From: CAVZBW01 sp963773635
Lineage (GTDB): Bacteria > Actinomycetota > Acidimicrobiia > Acidimicrobiales > RAAP-2
Reading direction: 5' to 3'
Assembly (NCBI GenBank): GCA_963773635.1
Contig: CAVZBW010000005.1
Location: 1,798,001 to 1,862,000 of the forward strand
Length of the DNA: 64,000 nt
Shown here piece by piece: positions 56,385 through 64,000 of the stretch; the first letter of the stretch is position 1, and the number at the start of each line of letters is the position of its first letter. The notes beneath the pieces are model-generated. The model worked only from the letters and a program-made list of their open reading frames with translations, did not search any database and had not been told where the DNA came from. The translations under genes were made by a program, and so were the position numbers.

Positions 56385-56663
56385 ATGCCGAGACGGAGGC
56401 ACACCCCCGAGCAGATCGTCCGGAAGCTCCGAGAGGCGGACAAGCTGCTCAACGAAGGCCAAGACGTCGCTGCGGTCTGTCGACACCTCCAGGTGTCCGA
56501 GCAGACCTACCACCGCTGGCGGAACCAGTACGGCGGCATGAAGGCCGACGACGCCAAGGAGCTGCGCGAACTCCGCAAGGAGAACCAGCGCCTGAAGCGC
56601 ATCGTGGCCGACAAAGAGCTCGAGATCGATGCCTTGCGGGAGATCTCCCGGGGAAACTTCTGA
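56385..56663 (+). CDS. IS3-family OrfA (helix-turn-helix)
   Basis: 92 residues, ATG with GGGAGGATCGTCACG upstream. RRRHTPEQIVRKLREADKLL and DVAAVCRHLQVSEQTYHRWRNQYGG form the IS3 OrfA helix-turn-helix; LRELRKENQRLKRIVADKELEIDAL is the leucine-zipper used for multimerisation. It binds the element ends and, when ribosomes shift frame, becomes the N-terminus of the transposase. Confidence 0.92.
   Translation: MPRRRHTPEQIVRKLREADKLLNEGQDVAAVCRHLQVSEQTYHRWRNQYGGMKADDAKELRELRKENQRLKRIVADKELEIDALREISRGNF
56651..56657 (+). promoter_or_regulatory. -1 programmed frameshift heptamer
   Basis: G-GGA-AAC in the orfA frame is a canonical X-XXY-YYZ slippery site (GGGAAAC) followed four bases later by the orfA TGA. 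A -1 shift reads GGG-AAA-CTT-CTG-AGC into orfB, giving the OrfAB fusion. Confidence 0.75.
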
Positions 56664-57520
56664 GCCCGTCGCAGCGACGCCGGGCGGTCCAGATGCTCTG
56701 TGACCGCAAGGGCTTCTCGCAGCGGCGGGCGTGCCAGATCGTCGGCCAGCACCGCTCCACCCAGCGCCACCGGCCCGAGTGCCCCGACCCCGACTCGGCG
56801 CTGCGCGCCGAGCTTCGCGCATTTGCGAGACGGCATCCACGGTGGGGTTATCGCCGGGCCCATGCCGTGCTCCGTCGTCAGGGCCACCACCGGGTCAACC
56901 GCAAGAAGGTCCAACGTCTCTGGCGTGAAGAGGGGTTACGGGTCCCACCGAGGCGCCACAAGCGGCAACGGCTCGGGATCTCCACCACGGCCGCCGACCG
57001 CCTGGTCGCCACCCACCCCGACCATGTCTGGGCCCTCGACTACCAGTTCGACGTCACCACCACCGGGAGGACGATCAAGATCCTGCACGTCACCGACGAG
57101 TTCACGAGGGAGAGCCTCTCGGACCTCGTCGACACCAGCATCGACGCCGATGCCACAGTGGCCGTCCTCGACAAGCTCGTGGCTGCCCGAGGCACCCGTC
57201 CCACGTTCATCCGGTGCGACAACGGGCCCGAGCTCACCGCCAACGCTCTCCGGGACTGGTGCCGGTTCACCGGCGCGGGCACGAGCTACATCGATCCCGG
57301 CAGCCCCTGGCAGAACCCCTGGGTCGAGTCCTACGGCTCGAGAATGCGCGACGAGCTGCTCTCGATCGAGCAGTTCGATACCCTCCTCGAGGCCCAAGTC
57401 CTTGTCGCCGACTGGCGCGAGGAGTACAACTCCTACCGTCCCCACTCCGCGCTCGGCATGCTCACGCCGGTCGAGTTCGCGCACCGATGGTGGATTAACC
57501 ACCAACCACAGCTCACATAG
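56660..57520 (+). CDS. IS3-family transposase OrfB (DDE integrase)
   Basis: About 286 residues in the -1 frame relative to orfA; first in-frame ATG is 56693. HTH_21-like region RHPRWGYRRAHAVLRRQGHHRVNRKKVQRLW, then the retroviral-integrase core: WALDYQFDVT (first Asp), FIRCDNGPEL (second Asp), NPWVESYGSRMRDELL (Glu), ending YNSYRPHSALGMLTPVEFA. All three catalytic acids are present. Expressed as OrfAB by frameshifting. Confidence 0.92.
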   Translation: MSPSQRRRAVQMLCDRKGFSQRRACQIVGQHRSTQRHRPECPDPDSALRAELRAFARRHPRWGYRRAHAVLRRQGHHRVNRKKVQRLWREEGLRVPPRRHKRQRLGISTTAADRLVATHPDHVWALDYQFDVTTTGRTIKILHVTDEFTRESLSDLVDTSIDADATVAVLDKLVAARGTRPTFIRCDNGPELTANALRDWCRFTGAGTSYIDPGSPWQNPWVESYGSRMRDELLSIEQFDTLLEAQVLVADWREEYNSYRPHSALGMLTPVEFAHRWWINHQPQLT

Positions 57521-57635
57521 CGGGTGGGCCGATCAACGGGGTCCGGTCACCTTGGGCCGCCCGGTGATCTACATCGCTCACGCACTCCAAAACCGGCCCG
57601 GCCACCAAAAGACGCATGAACTGATCATTTGGTGA

Positions 57636-57705
57636 GCCTTGGAGGAGACTCGAACTCCTGACCTGCGCATTACGAGTGCGAGCGACCCTCTGTCAGGCGA
57701 CGACT
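57636..57705 (-). other. tRNA-Thr(CGU)-like remnant
   Basis: On the minus strand the anticodon arm TCGCA-CTCGTAA-TGCGC has anticodon CGT, followed by a perfect T-arm AGGAG-TTCGAGT-CTCCT and an acceptor 3' strand CCAAGGC. The matching 5' acceptor strand GCCTTGG is absent upstream and the D-arm is poor. Most likely the 3' end of a tRNA-Thr gene left by integration or deletion. Confidence 0.5.
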
Positions 57706-57959
57706 GCCGACGACGGCACAGGTCCTGAGCAGGCCCTTCATGGCGGTCCGCCAGGTCATCCCTGGTCATCATCTGCACGGATATGGGATGCCGTATGGGA
57801 TGGATTTGCCCGACGGAGCGGGCACCTCGCAGTCATGGCGGCGGTCCATCGAACCCGCGCCAGGACGCGTCGTCGTCCCCAGGGTCCACCGACTTCGCCC
57901 GTCTCGTGCGTCATGCAGCCAATGGGAAATATCTCGCTCAGCAGCCTGTCCAGCAGGTG

Positions 57960-58244
57960 GGTGTCGGCGTCGGTGATGTCGTAGATGGATCTTACGATCT
58001 CTTTGGCGTGCCAGGCGTTGCGGACCTCGCCGTGTGGGTCGCCGGCGGCGAGCAGGCCGAGCAGCTTGGTCTCTCCGTTTTCGTCGAGACTCTCATGGGC
58101 CTTGGTCAGCAGGCGTCGGGCTCGATAGAGCGGATCATGCTTGCGTCCCCGGTGTCCCAGCGTGTCGTTCTGCACCCGTCGACGGCACTCGTCGAGCTTG
58201 GAGTTGGCCAGCTTCACCAGATGAAACGGGTCGGCGACCGTCGC
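57960..58244 (-). pseudogene. ISL3-family transposase remnant
   Basis: A fragment of about 90 residues reads ATVADPFHLVKLANSKLDECRRR..., LGHRGRKHDPLYRARRLLTKAHESLDENGETKLLGLL and GEVRNAWHAKEIVRSIYDI, the middle of an ISL3 transposase including a DPFH catalytic-region motif. It starts abruptly at about 58244 and loses resemblance after about 57975. No start, no full catalytic triad; inactive. Confidence 0.75.
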
Positions 58245-58246
58245 GG

Positions 58247-58498
58247 ACCAAAGACACCTACCTCTCCGCCCAGTGCTCCAGGCTCGCCCGACGGAGAGGG
58301 TCCAACAAGGCCACCATCGCAGTTGCTCACTCCATCCTGGATGTCTCCTGGCACCTGCTCACCAACGGTGCTCTCTATGACGACCCTGGCGCCCGATTCT
58401 TCGAGCCCCGACACGATCCGGCTGTTGAGGCGAAGCGGCTCCAGCACAGGATTGAAGACCTCGGCTTCGAGGTCAGCATCGCCCCAGCTGCTGCATAG
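58247..58498 (+). pseudogene. IS110-family transposase C-terminal remnant
   Basis: 84 codons reading TKDTYLSAQCSRLARRRGSNKATIAVAHSILDVSWHLLTNGALYDDPGARFF..., the Transposase_20 C-terminus of IS110 elements. The DEDD N-terminal domain is missing. It abuts the oppositely oriented ISL3 remnant within a few bases, so one element or a deletion cut the other. Confidence 0.75.
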
Positions 58499-58909
58499 CG
58501 TTTCCCCAACGCCCGCCGAGACCACTGCCGACAAACCTCGTCCTCGCGTGCCCAGCGGCGCGACGGAACTGAATGCATTTCACCCCAGCCCGATTGGCAC
58601 CAGCAGAAGCCCTATACGTCCCGTCACGTCGGAATATCGAATATGCCGGAAGCACCGGGGAGACTGAACATGTCGCCCCGAATTCCCATTCAGCGCCGGC
58701 AGCAACTCCTAACCATTACATCAGGACCTCAAGCCAGCCGTTATCACGAAACACATCGGCAACTGCTGGTGCACTAATAGAACACTCCATACGAAGTTCA
58801 GCCTGAAAGCTTTCAAAGTCGCCTGTCGCACACCAGATCGCAATGGACTCACAGTTTCGATAAGGGTCCCAACCGTGCGTCGCACCTGAAGCTGCGCAAC
58901 CGAAGGGAG
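58499..58909. other. Intergenic, no gene seen
   Basis: 411 bases between the transposase remnant and the radical SAM gene. Visibly richer in A+T than the surroundings (for example around 58620-58860). No open frame resembling a protein; probably decayed mobile-element DNA. Confidence 0.5.
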
Positions 58910-60289
58910 TCAGGATGACAGGAGCGGTGCCAATTGCGCCTCGGTCGGCTCACTGCAACAGAACCAGGGCTCGGTGAGCCGAGCTCGCTCTCCGATCGGC
59001 CCGTTTGAAATGGCTCCCCGGGGCGGGGCGGCCCGAGAGGCCCTTGCTGTGGCACGGATCAGGGCGTCAATTTCCCCGAAAGTCTCCGCCGCGGACTGTG
59101 CAACACGTCCTTCGACCAGGGCCACCAGCTCCTGTTGTAGTTGGTCGATCGAGGGATCGGGATGCGACCACGTCCAACCCAGCCGGGCCAGATCGTAAGG
59201 ACCAAGGTGAGGTGTCATCGCGGGCCGTCCGAGCAGCAGGGAGCCTTCAGGCAGCAACAAGCGCACGGTGTACTGCACCGGGTCCACGTTGGGCACGAGA
59301 TCGTGGGCCACCACGAAGTCAACAAGCTCGACCAAGTCGTTGATCGTGGTCCACGGGGTAAACGGCAGCCATGACGGGCGTACCTCGATACCGTGATCAC
59401 GAAGGAGCACCACGGCCTTGGAGGCGTCGGCAACGGTATGAGCTTTGTCGAGGTGTTCGAGGATCGTGTCGCTCGCCGACTCAAATGCAGAGACGACGAA
59501 CGCACAGCCGGCTTCCGCTAGCTCGGGCCACACCTCTGGATGGCGCAAGATGTGCTCTACCTTGGTCGTGCAGTCGAACGTCAGATGCGGGTGGTGCCGG
59601 TGGATGGCCGCAACGACCCGACGAGAGTGCAACGGCGTGTTGAGGAAGTCGGGATCGGCGAACGTCACGTGGCGGGCGCCGGCAGCGACCAGCTGATCGA
59701 CGTCGGCCACGACTGCGGCCTCGTCCACGGCACGCACCCGGCCGTCGTACACGACCGGCACGGGGCAGTGCCGGCATCGGTGCGAGCAGCCCCGGGTGGC
59801 CTCGACCGACCCAACCAGTCGCTCCTCGCCGTTGACCGCCAACCGGGCATATCGATCGAGGGGCGGCAACAGGTAGCGAGCTGGAACTCGCCCCATGACG
59901 CGGGTCAGCTGAATGGCGGGACCGGCATCCTGACCGCCGGCCCATGCGACTAACCCGGGTTCGTACTCGCCAGCGATGACTGCATCAGCGGCCGACCTGA
60001 CGGTCAGACTCCGGCTCACCTGTGCGTACAGTCCATAGAAGCACAGCGGAAGCTCGGGCCGTCGGGCCCGGATCGTCTCCGCGACGCGCAACGCCAGACG
60101 CATCGCGGTATGCATCGGCACCGAGAAGGCAACCCGCTCGGCCCAATCGACCGTGGCCGCATCGAGCGGGTCGATGGCGACGTCGACACACCGGACGTCA
60201 TGGCCTGCAGCCAACAGTGCCGTGGCGGGCATGGCCAACAGCAATGGCTGGTGTCCCAACTCATAGGTCGAGATCAGCAGGACCCGCAC
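58910..60289 (-). CDS. B12-binding-type radical SAM protein with Cys-Cys-Ser-Glu-Pro tail
   Basis: 459 residues, GTG start with GAGG close upstream. N-terminal cobalamin-binding-like Rossmann domain (about 1-110: VLLISTYELGHQPLLLAMPATALLAAGH); radical SAM core with EATRGCSHRCRHCP, Cys168, Cys172 and Cys175 as the 4Fe-4S ligands, then FADPDFLNTPLHSRRVV. The far C-terminus ends TEPWFCCSEPTEAQLAPLL with Cys444-Cys445. This matches the radical SAM family named for a CUAEP/CCAEP tail, where some members have selenocysteine in that motif; here it is CCSEP with two ordinary Cys codons. Reaction unknown. Follows the ATP-grasp gene by 22 bases. Confidence 0.85.
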   Translation of the reverse strand: MRVLLISTYELGHQPLLLAMPATALLAAGHDVRCVDVAIDPLDAATVDWAERVAFSVPMHTAMRLALRVAETIRARRPELPLCFYGLYAQVSRSLTVRSAADAVIAGEYEPGLVAWAGGQDAGPAIQLTRVMGRVPARYLLPPLDRYARLAVNGEERLVGSVEATRGCSHRCRHCPVPVVYDGRVRAVDEAAVVADVDQLVAAGARHVTFADPDFLNTPLHSRRVVAAIHRHHPHLTFDCTTKVEHILRHPEVWPELAEAGCAFVVSAFESASDTILEHLDKAHTVADASKAVVLLRDHGIEVRPSWLPFTPWTTINDLVELVDFVVAHDLVPNVDPVQYTVRLLLPEGSLLLGRPAMTPHLGPYDLARLGWTWSHPDPSIDQLQQELVALVEGRVAQSAAETFGEIDALIRATARASRAAPPRGAISNGPIGERARLTEPWFCCSEPTEAQLAPLLSS

Positions 60290-60311
60290 AACCTCGAGCC
60301 TACCGGGAAGG

Positions 60312-61541
60312 TTATCGACCTTCCGATGTCACGCAGGAAAGACGAACGTCGAGGCAAGCTTCTGCTCGGCGAAGGACATCTTCGACGAACATCGCCGTCG
60401 GTCCACGAGCAAAGATGAACCCGAGGTAACGATTGCCCTCGGGGAGAGGGGTCAACGCTCCTCCCGGCGCGGCACTGATCTCGACACCGACGACGCCTTC
60501 GATGGCGAGGGCCCGCTCCCGGCCAGAGACCCCCTCCAGCACCCCGGCCGCTCGGATCGGGAGCATCATCACGCCCGACGCATCAGGTTCACGTGCCAAG
60601 CCGTCCAGCCCAAGACCGAGGGCGTGGCGGACGATGATCTCTTCGAGGCTCACCCCAGCCCCGAACCGCAGGGCGCGGGCGCACAGGCCGCCGATGGAAC
60701 GAGCGGCGAGCTCGAGAATGGTGACGACACCTGCCTCGCTGATGCGCAGCTCGATGTGCACAGGGCCTTCCCGGAGCCCCAGTGCCGCGGCTCCGCGGGC
60801 CGCGGTGGCCTCGATGGCGGCGAGGACCCGAGGGGGGTGCCGGGACGGCGTGACGTAGATGGTCTCCTCGAAGAAGGGGCCGTCCATGGGATCGGGCTTG
60901 TCGAACACGGCCAGCACTTCCAGGTGGCCTCGCCGAAGCAGGGCCTCGACCGCCACCTCGACGCCGGACACGAAGCGTTCCACGAGCAAAGGCTCGGGAC
61001 TATCCCCCAAGATGGCGCGAATGCGGACGGCGGCCGCGTTGGCCTGGGTCGCGTCGTCGGCCCGGATGACGCCCTGGCTGGCCGACCGTGAGACGGGCTT
61101 GACCACGCACGGATACCCGACTTCCGTCGCCGCCGAGGCGACGTCTGCGTCATGAGCAACGATTCGGTAGGCGGGCTGGGGGAGCGAGGCAGTAGCCAAG
61201 CAATCCCGCATGCGAGCCTTATGCTTGGTGGTGGCGACCGCTTCGGGCGGATTGTGGCGCAGTCCCAGGCGCTCCGACGATGCGGCTGCGGCGGCCAACC
61301 CCTGGTCATCGACCGCCAGGACCGCGTCAAGCGGTGTCCGCCGATGGAGGGCCACGATGGCCTCCACGGCGGCGTCGCCTGCACCCAGAGGCACGACCAG
61401 GGCCCGGTCGCCCATGAAGCCGGCCAAGGCCTGACGGCGCTCAGACCCCACCACAACCTCGACACCCAGACGAGCTGTCGCTGCCAGGAAGTCCGCAGCC
61501 CGGTAGGTGCCAGTGGGCAGCAGCAGGAGGATCCGAGGCAC
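60312..61541 (-). CDS. ATP-grasp enzyme
   Basis: 409 residues from GTG 61541 (VPRILLLLPTGTYRAADFLAAT); the open frame extends nine codons upstream without a better start. N-terminal Rossmann subdomain, then ATP-grasp blocks YPCVVKPVSRSASQGVIRADD, EPLLVERFVSGVEVAVEALL and IELRISEAGVVTILELAARSIGG (metal-binding acidic residues). Overall layout is that of the carboxylate-amine ligases related to biotin carboxylase/D-Ala ligase: it should join an acid to an amine or similar nucleophile. It precedes the radical SAM gene; the two are probably an operon. Confidence 0.85.
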   Translation of the reverse strand: MPRILLLLPTGTYRAADFLAATARLGVEVVVGSERRQALAGFMGDRALVVPLGAGDAAVEAIVALHRRTPLDAVLAVDDQGLAAAAASSERLGLRHNPPEAVATTKHKARMRDCLATASLPQPAYRIVAHDADVASAATEVGYPCVVKPVSRSASQGVIRADDATQANAAAVRIRAILGDSPEPLLVERFVSGVEVAVEALLRRGHLEVLAVFDKPDPMDGPFFEETIYVTPSRHPPRVLAAIEATAARGAAALGLREGPVHIELRISEAGVVTILELAARSIGGLCARALRFGAGVSLEEIIVRHALGLGLDGLAREPDASGVMMLPIRAAGVLEGVSGRERALAIEGVVGVEISAAPGGALTPLPEGNRYLGFIFARGPTAMFVEDVLRRAEACLDVRLSCVTSEGR

Positions 61542-61586
61542 AGCCTTAGGATGGTACCGAGCAACCAACGCTGAGACGAAGACAGC

Positions 61587-62228
61587 ATGAGCGATATCGA
61601 CACCAACGGCGTGCCCGTCCTGCGAGTGACCGACCCTGCCTTAGAAATGGTGCTGGAGGCGCGCGCCAGCGAGGACGGCGAAGCGTCCCTCGCCCTCTGG
61701 GTCGAAATCAGCGATTCGAGCGGGGGCGCCTACGCCTACGACATGTACTTCCAGGCGGCCGCAGACGCCCGGCCTGAAGATTGGTCCGACGAGCGCGGCG
61801 GAATGGCGCTCGTGGTCCCGAGCGAGAGCGTCGAGCACATGCGGGGGGCCGTCCTCGACGTCAGTCAGGGCGGGCTGGTCATGGAGAACCCCAACCGTCC
61901 TCGGGGCCCCGCCACCAGCCCGGCCATGGCGGGTCCACCGGCCGACCTCAGTGGCGACGTGGCCCAGCGAGTCCTCCAGGTCCTCGAACAGCAGATCAAC
62001 CCGAGCATTGCGGCCCACGGCGGCCGCGCTGACCTCGTGGCGGTGGAGGACGGCTCCGCCTACCTTCGCTTGAGCGGAGGCTGCGCGGGCTGTGGGATGG
62101 CGATCGTGACTTTGAGCCAGGGGATCGAAGTGGCCATTCGTGAGTCGGTCACGGAGATCACCCAGGTGATCGACGTGACGGACCACGCGGCGGGAACCAA
62201 CCCGTACTACGAGGCGGCCAAGAAGTAA
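61587..62228 (+). CDS. NfuA-like iron-sulfur carrier protein
   Basis: 213 residues. N-terminal half (about 1-110) resembles a degenerate A-type (HesB/IscA) domain, with no Cys at all; C-terminal half is a NifU/Nfu domain, AQRVLQVLEQQINPSIAAHGGRADLVAVEDGSAYLRLSGGCAGCGMA, with the cluster-binding CxxC at Cys166 and Cys169. This two-domain layout is the NfuA carrier that delivers or repairs 4Fe-4S clusters. It diverges from the ATP-grasp gene (45 bases between starts) and could service the radical SAM enzyme. It converges with the DUF169 gene. Confidence 0.85.
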   Translation: MSDIDTNGVPVLRVTDPALEMVLEARASEDGEASLALWVEISDSSGGAYAYDMYFQAAADARPEDWSDERGGMALVVPSESVEHMRGAVLDVSQGGLVMENPNRPRGPATSPAMAGPPADLSGDVAQRVLQVLEQQINPSIAAHGGRADLVAVEDGSAYLRLSGGCAGCGMAIVTLSQGIEVAIRESVTEITQVIDVTDHAAGTNPYYEAAKK

Positions 62229-62231
62229 GTC

Positions 62232-62963
62232 CTATGCGCCGACGAAACGGCGAGCATCCTCCGTCGCGTACGACGCCACCATGCCATCGGTTGCAGCGGT
62301 TGCCTCGATCCGGTCGACCACGTACTCGAGGCGACTGGCCGGAATGGCGCACGTCATCTCTGCACTCGGCATGCTGGTACGCGTGCGGCTCAGCATGCAG
62401 CCCACGCTGACCGCCACTTCTCCCTGTTGTTTGGCCACCGCCACGATGTGGCACTGAGGTTTGCCCTCAATGCGCAGGCCAGGCAAAGCGTCGGCGAGCA
62501 CCATGAGCTGCTTCCCGTTGACGCGGATCAGAACCACGTCCGGATCGACTGGCGTTTCCCCCAGCGGGCCATAGACCACGAGGTCTGGTCGATCAGCCAC
62601 GACCGGGATACCGGGGATCATGTCTAGGGTCACCCATCCCGACTCCAAAAGGGAGGCCACATCGGCGCGGTCGGCCACCTCGTCAAGAGTGGCGAACCCG
62701 TGGGTCAAACTTCCCACGCTGCAGTTGCCGTGATCCGCGGCGACCGTGGTGAAGGTTCGGTCGACTGCCTTCGTCCAGAACACACATCCCGCCGAAACCC
62801 GACCGGTGCGGCCGTCTGGGGTGGGCTCGGGCATGGGGTCATCGAAGGGCGCGATACCGGCGGGGGCCGATCGGGAGAACGTGATGGCGATCGGCGGCGT
62901 CCGGAGGTGCAGCGCTGTAGTGAGAGCGGATGAGGCGTCGGACCAGCGTGCGCGTCGGGACAT
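62232..62963 (-). CDS. DUF169-family protein
   Basis: 243 residues from ATG 62963 (MSRRARWSDASSALTTALHLRTPPIAITFSR). The PPIAITF opening, AGCVFWTKAVDRTFTTVAADHGNCSVGSLTHGF, and QCHIVAVAKQQGEVAVSVGCMLSRTRTSM are the conserved Cys-containing blocks of DUF169. Its biochemical role is unknown; conserved Cys residues suggest metal or cluster binding. The 247 bases upstream hold no gene. Confidence 0.8.
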   Translation of the reverse strand: MSRRARWSDASSALTTALHLRTPPIAITFSRSAPAGIAPFDDPMPEPTPDGRTGRVSAGCVFWTKAVDRTFTTVAADHGNCSVGSLTHGFATLDEVADRADVASLLESGWVTLDMIPGIPVVADRPDLVVYGPLGETPVDPDVVLIRVNGKQLMVLADALPGLRIEGKPQCHIVAVAKQQGEVAVSVGCMLSRTRTSMPSAEMTCAIPASRLEYVVDRIEATAATDGMVASYATEDARRFVGA

Positions 62964-63210
62964 GGGGTGCAGTCTTGCGGGACCGGCTGCATGGGGCAAC
63001 ATGCTCCTCCGGAGATGGCTGGAAACTCGGTTCGGTCCACAACGTCGCCTCCGGTCGATTGGTCGGTGTTGGTTCCGCCGCGGAGGTTGACGCCTCGAGG
63101 AACTGCGCTGGGGCTTCTCGAGCGGCATGCTCCGGAGTCCAAGGAGAGTGATGACATGCCGGAGAGTGACTTCGCCTCGATGGGCCGGAGCAGCGAGCCG
63201 CGAGAATGGG

Positions 63211-64000
63211 TCATATTTCGACCGGTACCTCGGCTAGCGACGGGGGCCACACCAGTCGCTTGCCCCCTTTGCGCCACTGCACGGCGAGCACCGCATGTTC
63301 AGCCTGACGCCCGTCGGGCCCGAGCCCGTAGCGGCCAAAAAACGTGATGCAGTGAAGCCTCTGGGCGGCCGCATGGAGGGCGGCGTCCTCGACCACTCCC
63401 GTCTCCTGCACACAACGGATAGCAATAAGCCCCGTCGCGTACGCCTGGGCAGCCGGGTAATCGATGTGCCTGAGATTAGGTCCGACCTCGAGCAATGACG
63501 ATATCCGGGCGCGCAGCGAACGCACCACGTCGGAGGAGCGGCTGCCCACGTCGGTATGGAAGCGAGCTCCCTCTTCCCATTGGGACGGGGCCAGCACCCC
63601 CTCGGCTCGGACCTCGGCCTCGAAGGCGCCCAGCCCCGCGGCGACGGCCGCTACGACTGGGGGCCGCCGACGGAGCCGGCGGATGAGCGCCACGTCGTCG
63701 GCGAACGAGCCCGCCGCCAGGAGAATCTCCACGTCGGGCCGGTCGGGAACCTCGTCATTTCGCACCATCGCCACGACCTTCATACCGAGCCGGCCCGCCG
63801 CCTCAATCGCCCCAGCGGCCGCTGAGTTCCCGAAGCCGCCCCGACCAGTAGCGACCAGTACACGGGCGCCGGGCATCTGGGCAGAAACGGCATCGAGAAC
63901 GGGGGCGAAATAGTGGCTCGCCGGAGCTGGTACCGAGACCACGCCAGAGAGCCGCTGCACGTCGTCTGCGCTGCCACCGTGGTTCCACAGCACCCGGGAT
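63211..64000 (-). CDS. Periplasmic-binding-protein-like, N-terminus cut by window edge
   Basis: The open frame runs off the right edge (SRVLWNHGGSADDVQRLSG...), so only the last 262 residues are seen. The fold looks like the second lobe and C-terminus of a branched-chain-amino-acid-type substrate-binding protein: RVLVATGRGGFGNSAAAGAIEAAGRLGMKVVAMV, DVEILLAAGSFADDVALIRRL, AAQAYATGLIAIRCVQETGVVEDAALHAAAQRLHCITFFGRYGL and a VLAVQWRKGGKRLVWP end. It may be a soluble sensor or transport component for the neighbouring cluster. Confidence 0.7.
   Translation of the reverse strand, partial: SRVLWNHGGSADDVQRLSGVVSVPAPASHYFAPVLDAVSAQMPGARVLVATGRGGFGNSAAAGAIEAAGRLGMKVVAMVRNDEVPDRPDVEILLAAGSFADDVALIRRLRRRPPVVAAVAAGLGAFEAEVRAEGVLAPSQWEEGARFHTDVGSRSSDVVRSLRARISSLLEVGPNLRHIDYPAAQAYATGLIAIRCVQETGVVEDAALHAAAQRLHCITFFGRYGLGPDGRQAEHAVLAVQWRKGGKRLVWPPSLAEVPVEI

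Larger units (their letters stand above)
56311..57544 (+). mobile_element. IS3-family insertion sequence
   Basis: About 1.23 kb. Imperfect terminal inverted repeats of about 33 bases: the left end has ACCCCGTGAGATCGGTCC and ACCCGTGACGTGAGC (56313-56345); the complement of the right end has ACCCCGTTGATCGGCCC and ACCCGCTATGTGAGC (57511-57542). Between them are orfA and orfB with a -1 frameshift signal. I see no clean target duplication. Both ORFs and both ends are intact, so it may be active or recently so. It separates two tRNA-like remnants. Confidence 0.85.

Noticed and set aside
62746..63347. Plus-strand frames over DUF169 and the gap behind it
   Set aside because: Shadow frames; the minus strand carries the conserved DUF169 blocks and nothing recognisable lies in the gap.
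1..64000. CRISPR array, restriction-modification or toxin-antitoxin system
   Set aside because: No regularly spaced direct repeats and no Cas, methylase or toxin motif found in the frames read.

Overview
The window is GC-rich (roughly two-thirds G+C by eye) and reads as the chromosome of an actinobacterium, probably one of the uncultured Acidimicrobiia-like lineages. Support for this is the density of F420-type luciferase-like monooxygenases (LLM), acyl-CoA dehydrogenases (ACAD), Amidohydrolase_2 proteins, SnoaL-like proteins and TetR/MarR regulators, together with many GTG/TTG starts and strong GGAGG ribosome binding sites. The lineage is inferred; no rRNA gene or other marker is present.

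Region 1 (1-33.6 kb) is a catabolic island. It holds five ACADs, five Amidohydrolase_2-type proteins, four LLM flavoproteins, three short-chain dehydrogenases (SDR; one a tandem fusion), a Baeyer-Villiger-type monooxygenase, a cytochrome P450, an orphan molybdenum hydroxylase large subunit, an acyl-CoA ligase, two enoyl-CoA hydratases, an alpha/beta hydrolase, a methyltransferase, three regulators and a sugar 3-dehydratase-like PLP enzyme. The logic is oxygenation or hydroxylation, ketone or ester opening, CoA activation and beta-oxidation of a hydrophobic cyclic substrate (terpenoid, steroid or alicyclic; the substrate cannot be named). Inverted repeats lie in front of several transcription units, and a shared motif links a MarR gene to two promoters.

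Region 2 (33.6-45.6 kb) is mixed: SnoaL-like proteins, secreted hydrolases and phosphatase, a secreted pentapeptide-repeat protein, membrane proteins, an EamA transporter, a membrane-anchored double beta-propeller protein, a ferritin-like protein and a ferredoxin-reductase-type flavoprotein.

Region 3 (45.7-52.4 kb) holds an ABC exporter plus two-component system (ATPase, permease, sensor kinase, response regulator), then a fused DrrA-DrrB-type exporter divergent from its likely TetR repressor with a palindromic operator between them. Region 4 (52.7-56 kb) is a GT4 glycosyltransferase with a glycogen-debranching-like enzyme. Region 5 (56-58.9 kb) is a mobile-element zone: two tRNA-like remnants, an IS3-family element with a textbook -1 slippery heptamer, and abutting ISL3 and IS110 transposase remnants.

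Region 6 (58.9-64 kb) is the most unusual part. It encodes a B12-binding-type radical SAM protein ending in a Cys-Cys-Ser-Glu-Pro tail, an ATP-grasp enzyme, an NfuA-like Fe-S carrier, a DUF169 protein and a truncated periplasmic-binding-protein-like gene. I rank it as the best candidate for a little-described system.

A cross-cutting observation: nearly all broken reading frames here (about 20 sites, concentrated at 31.3-33 kb and 46-49.5 kb) are repaired by putting back one CG dinucleotide at a GC-alternating spot. These genes are therefore most likely intact in the organism and damaged in the sequence record.
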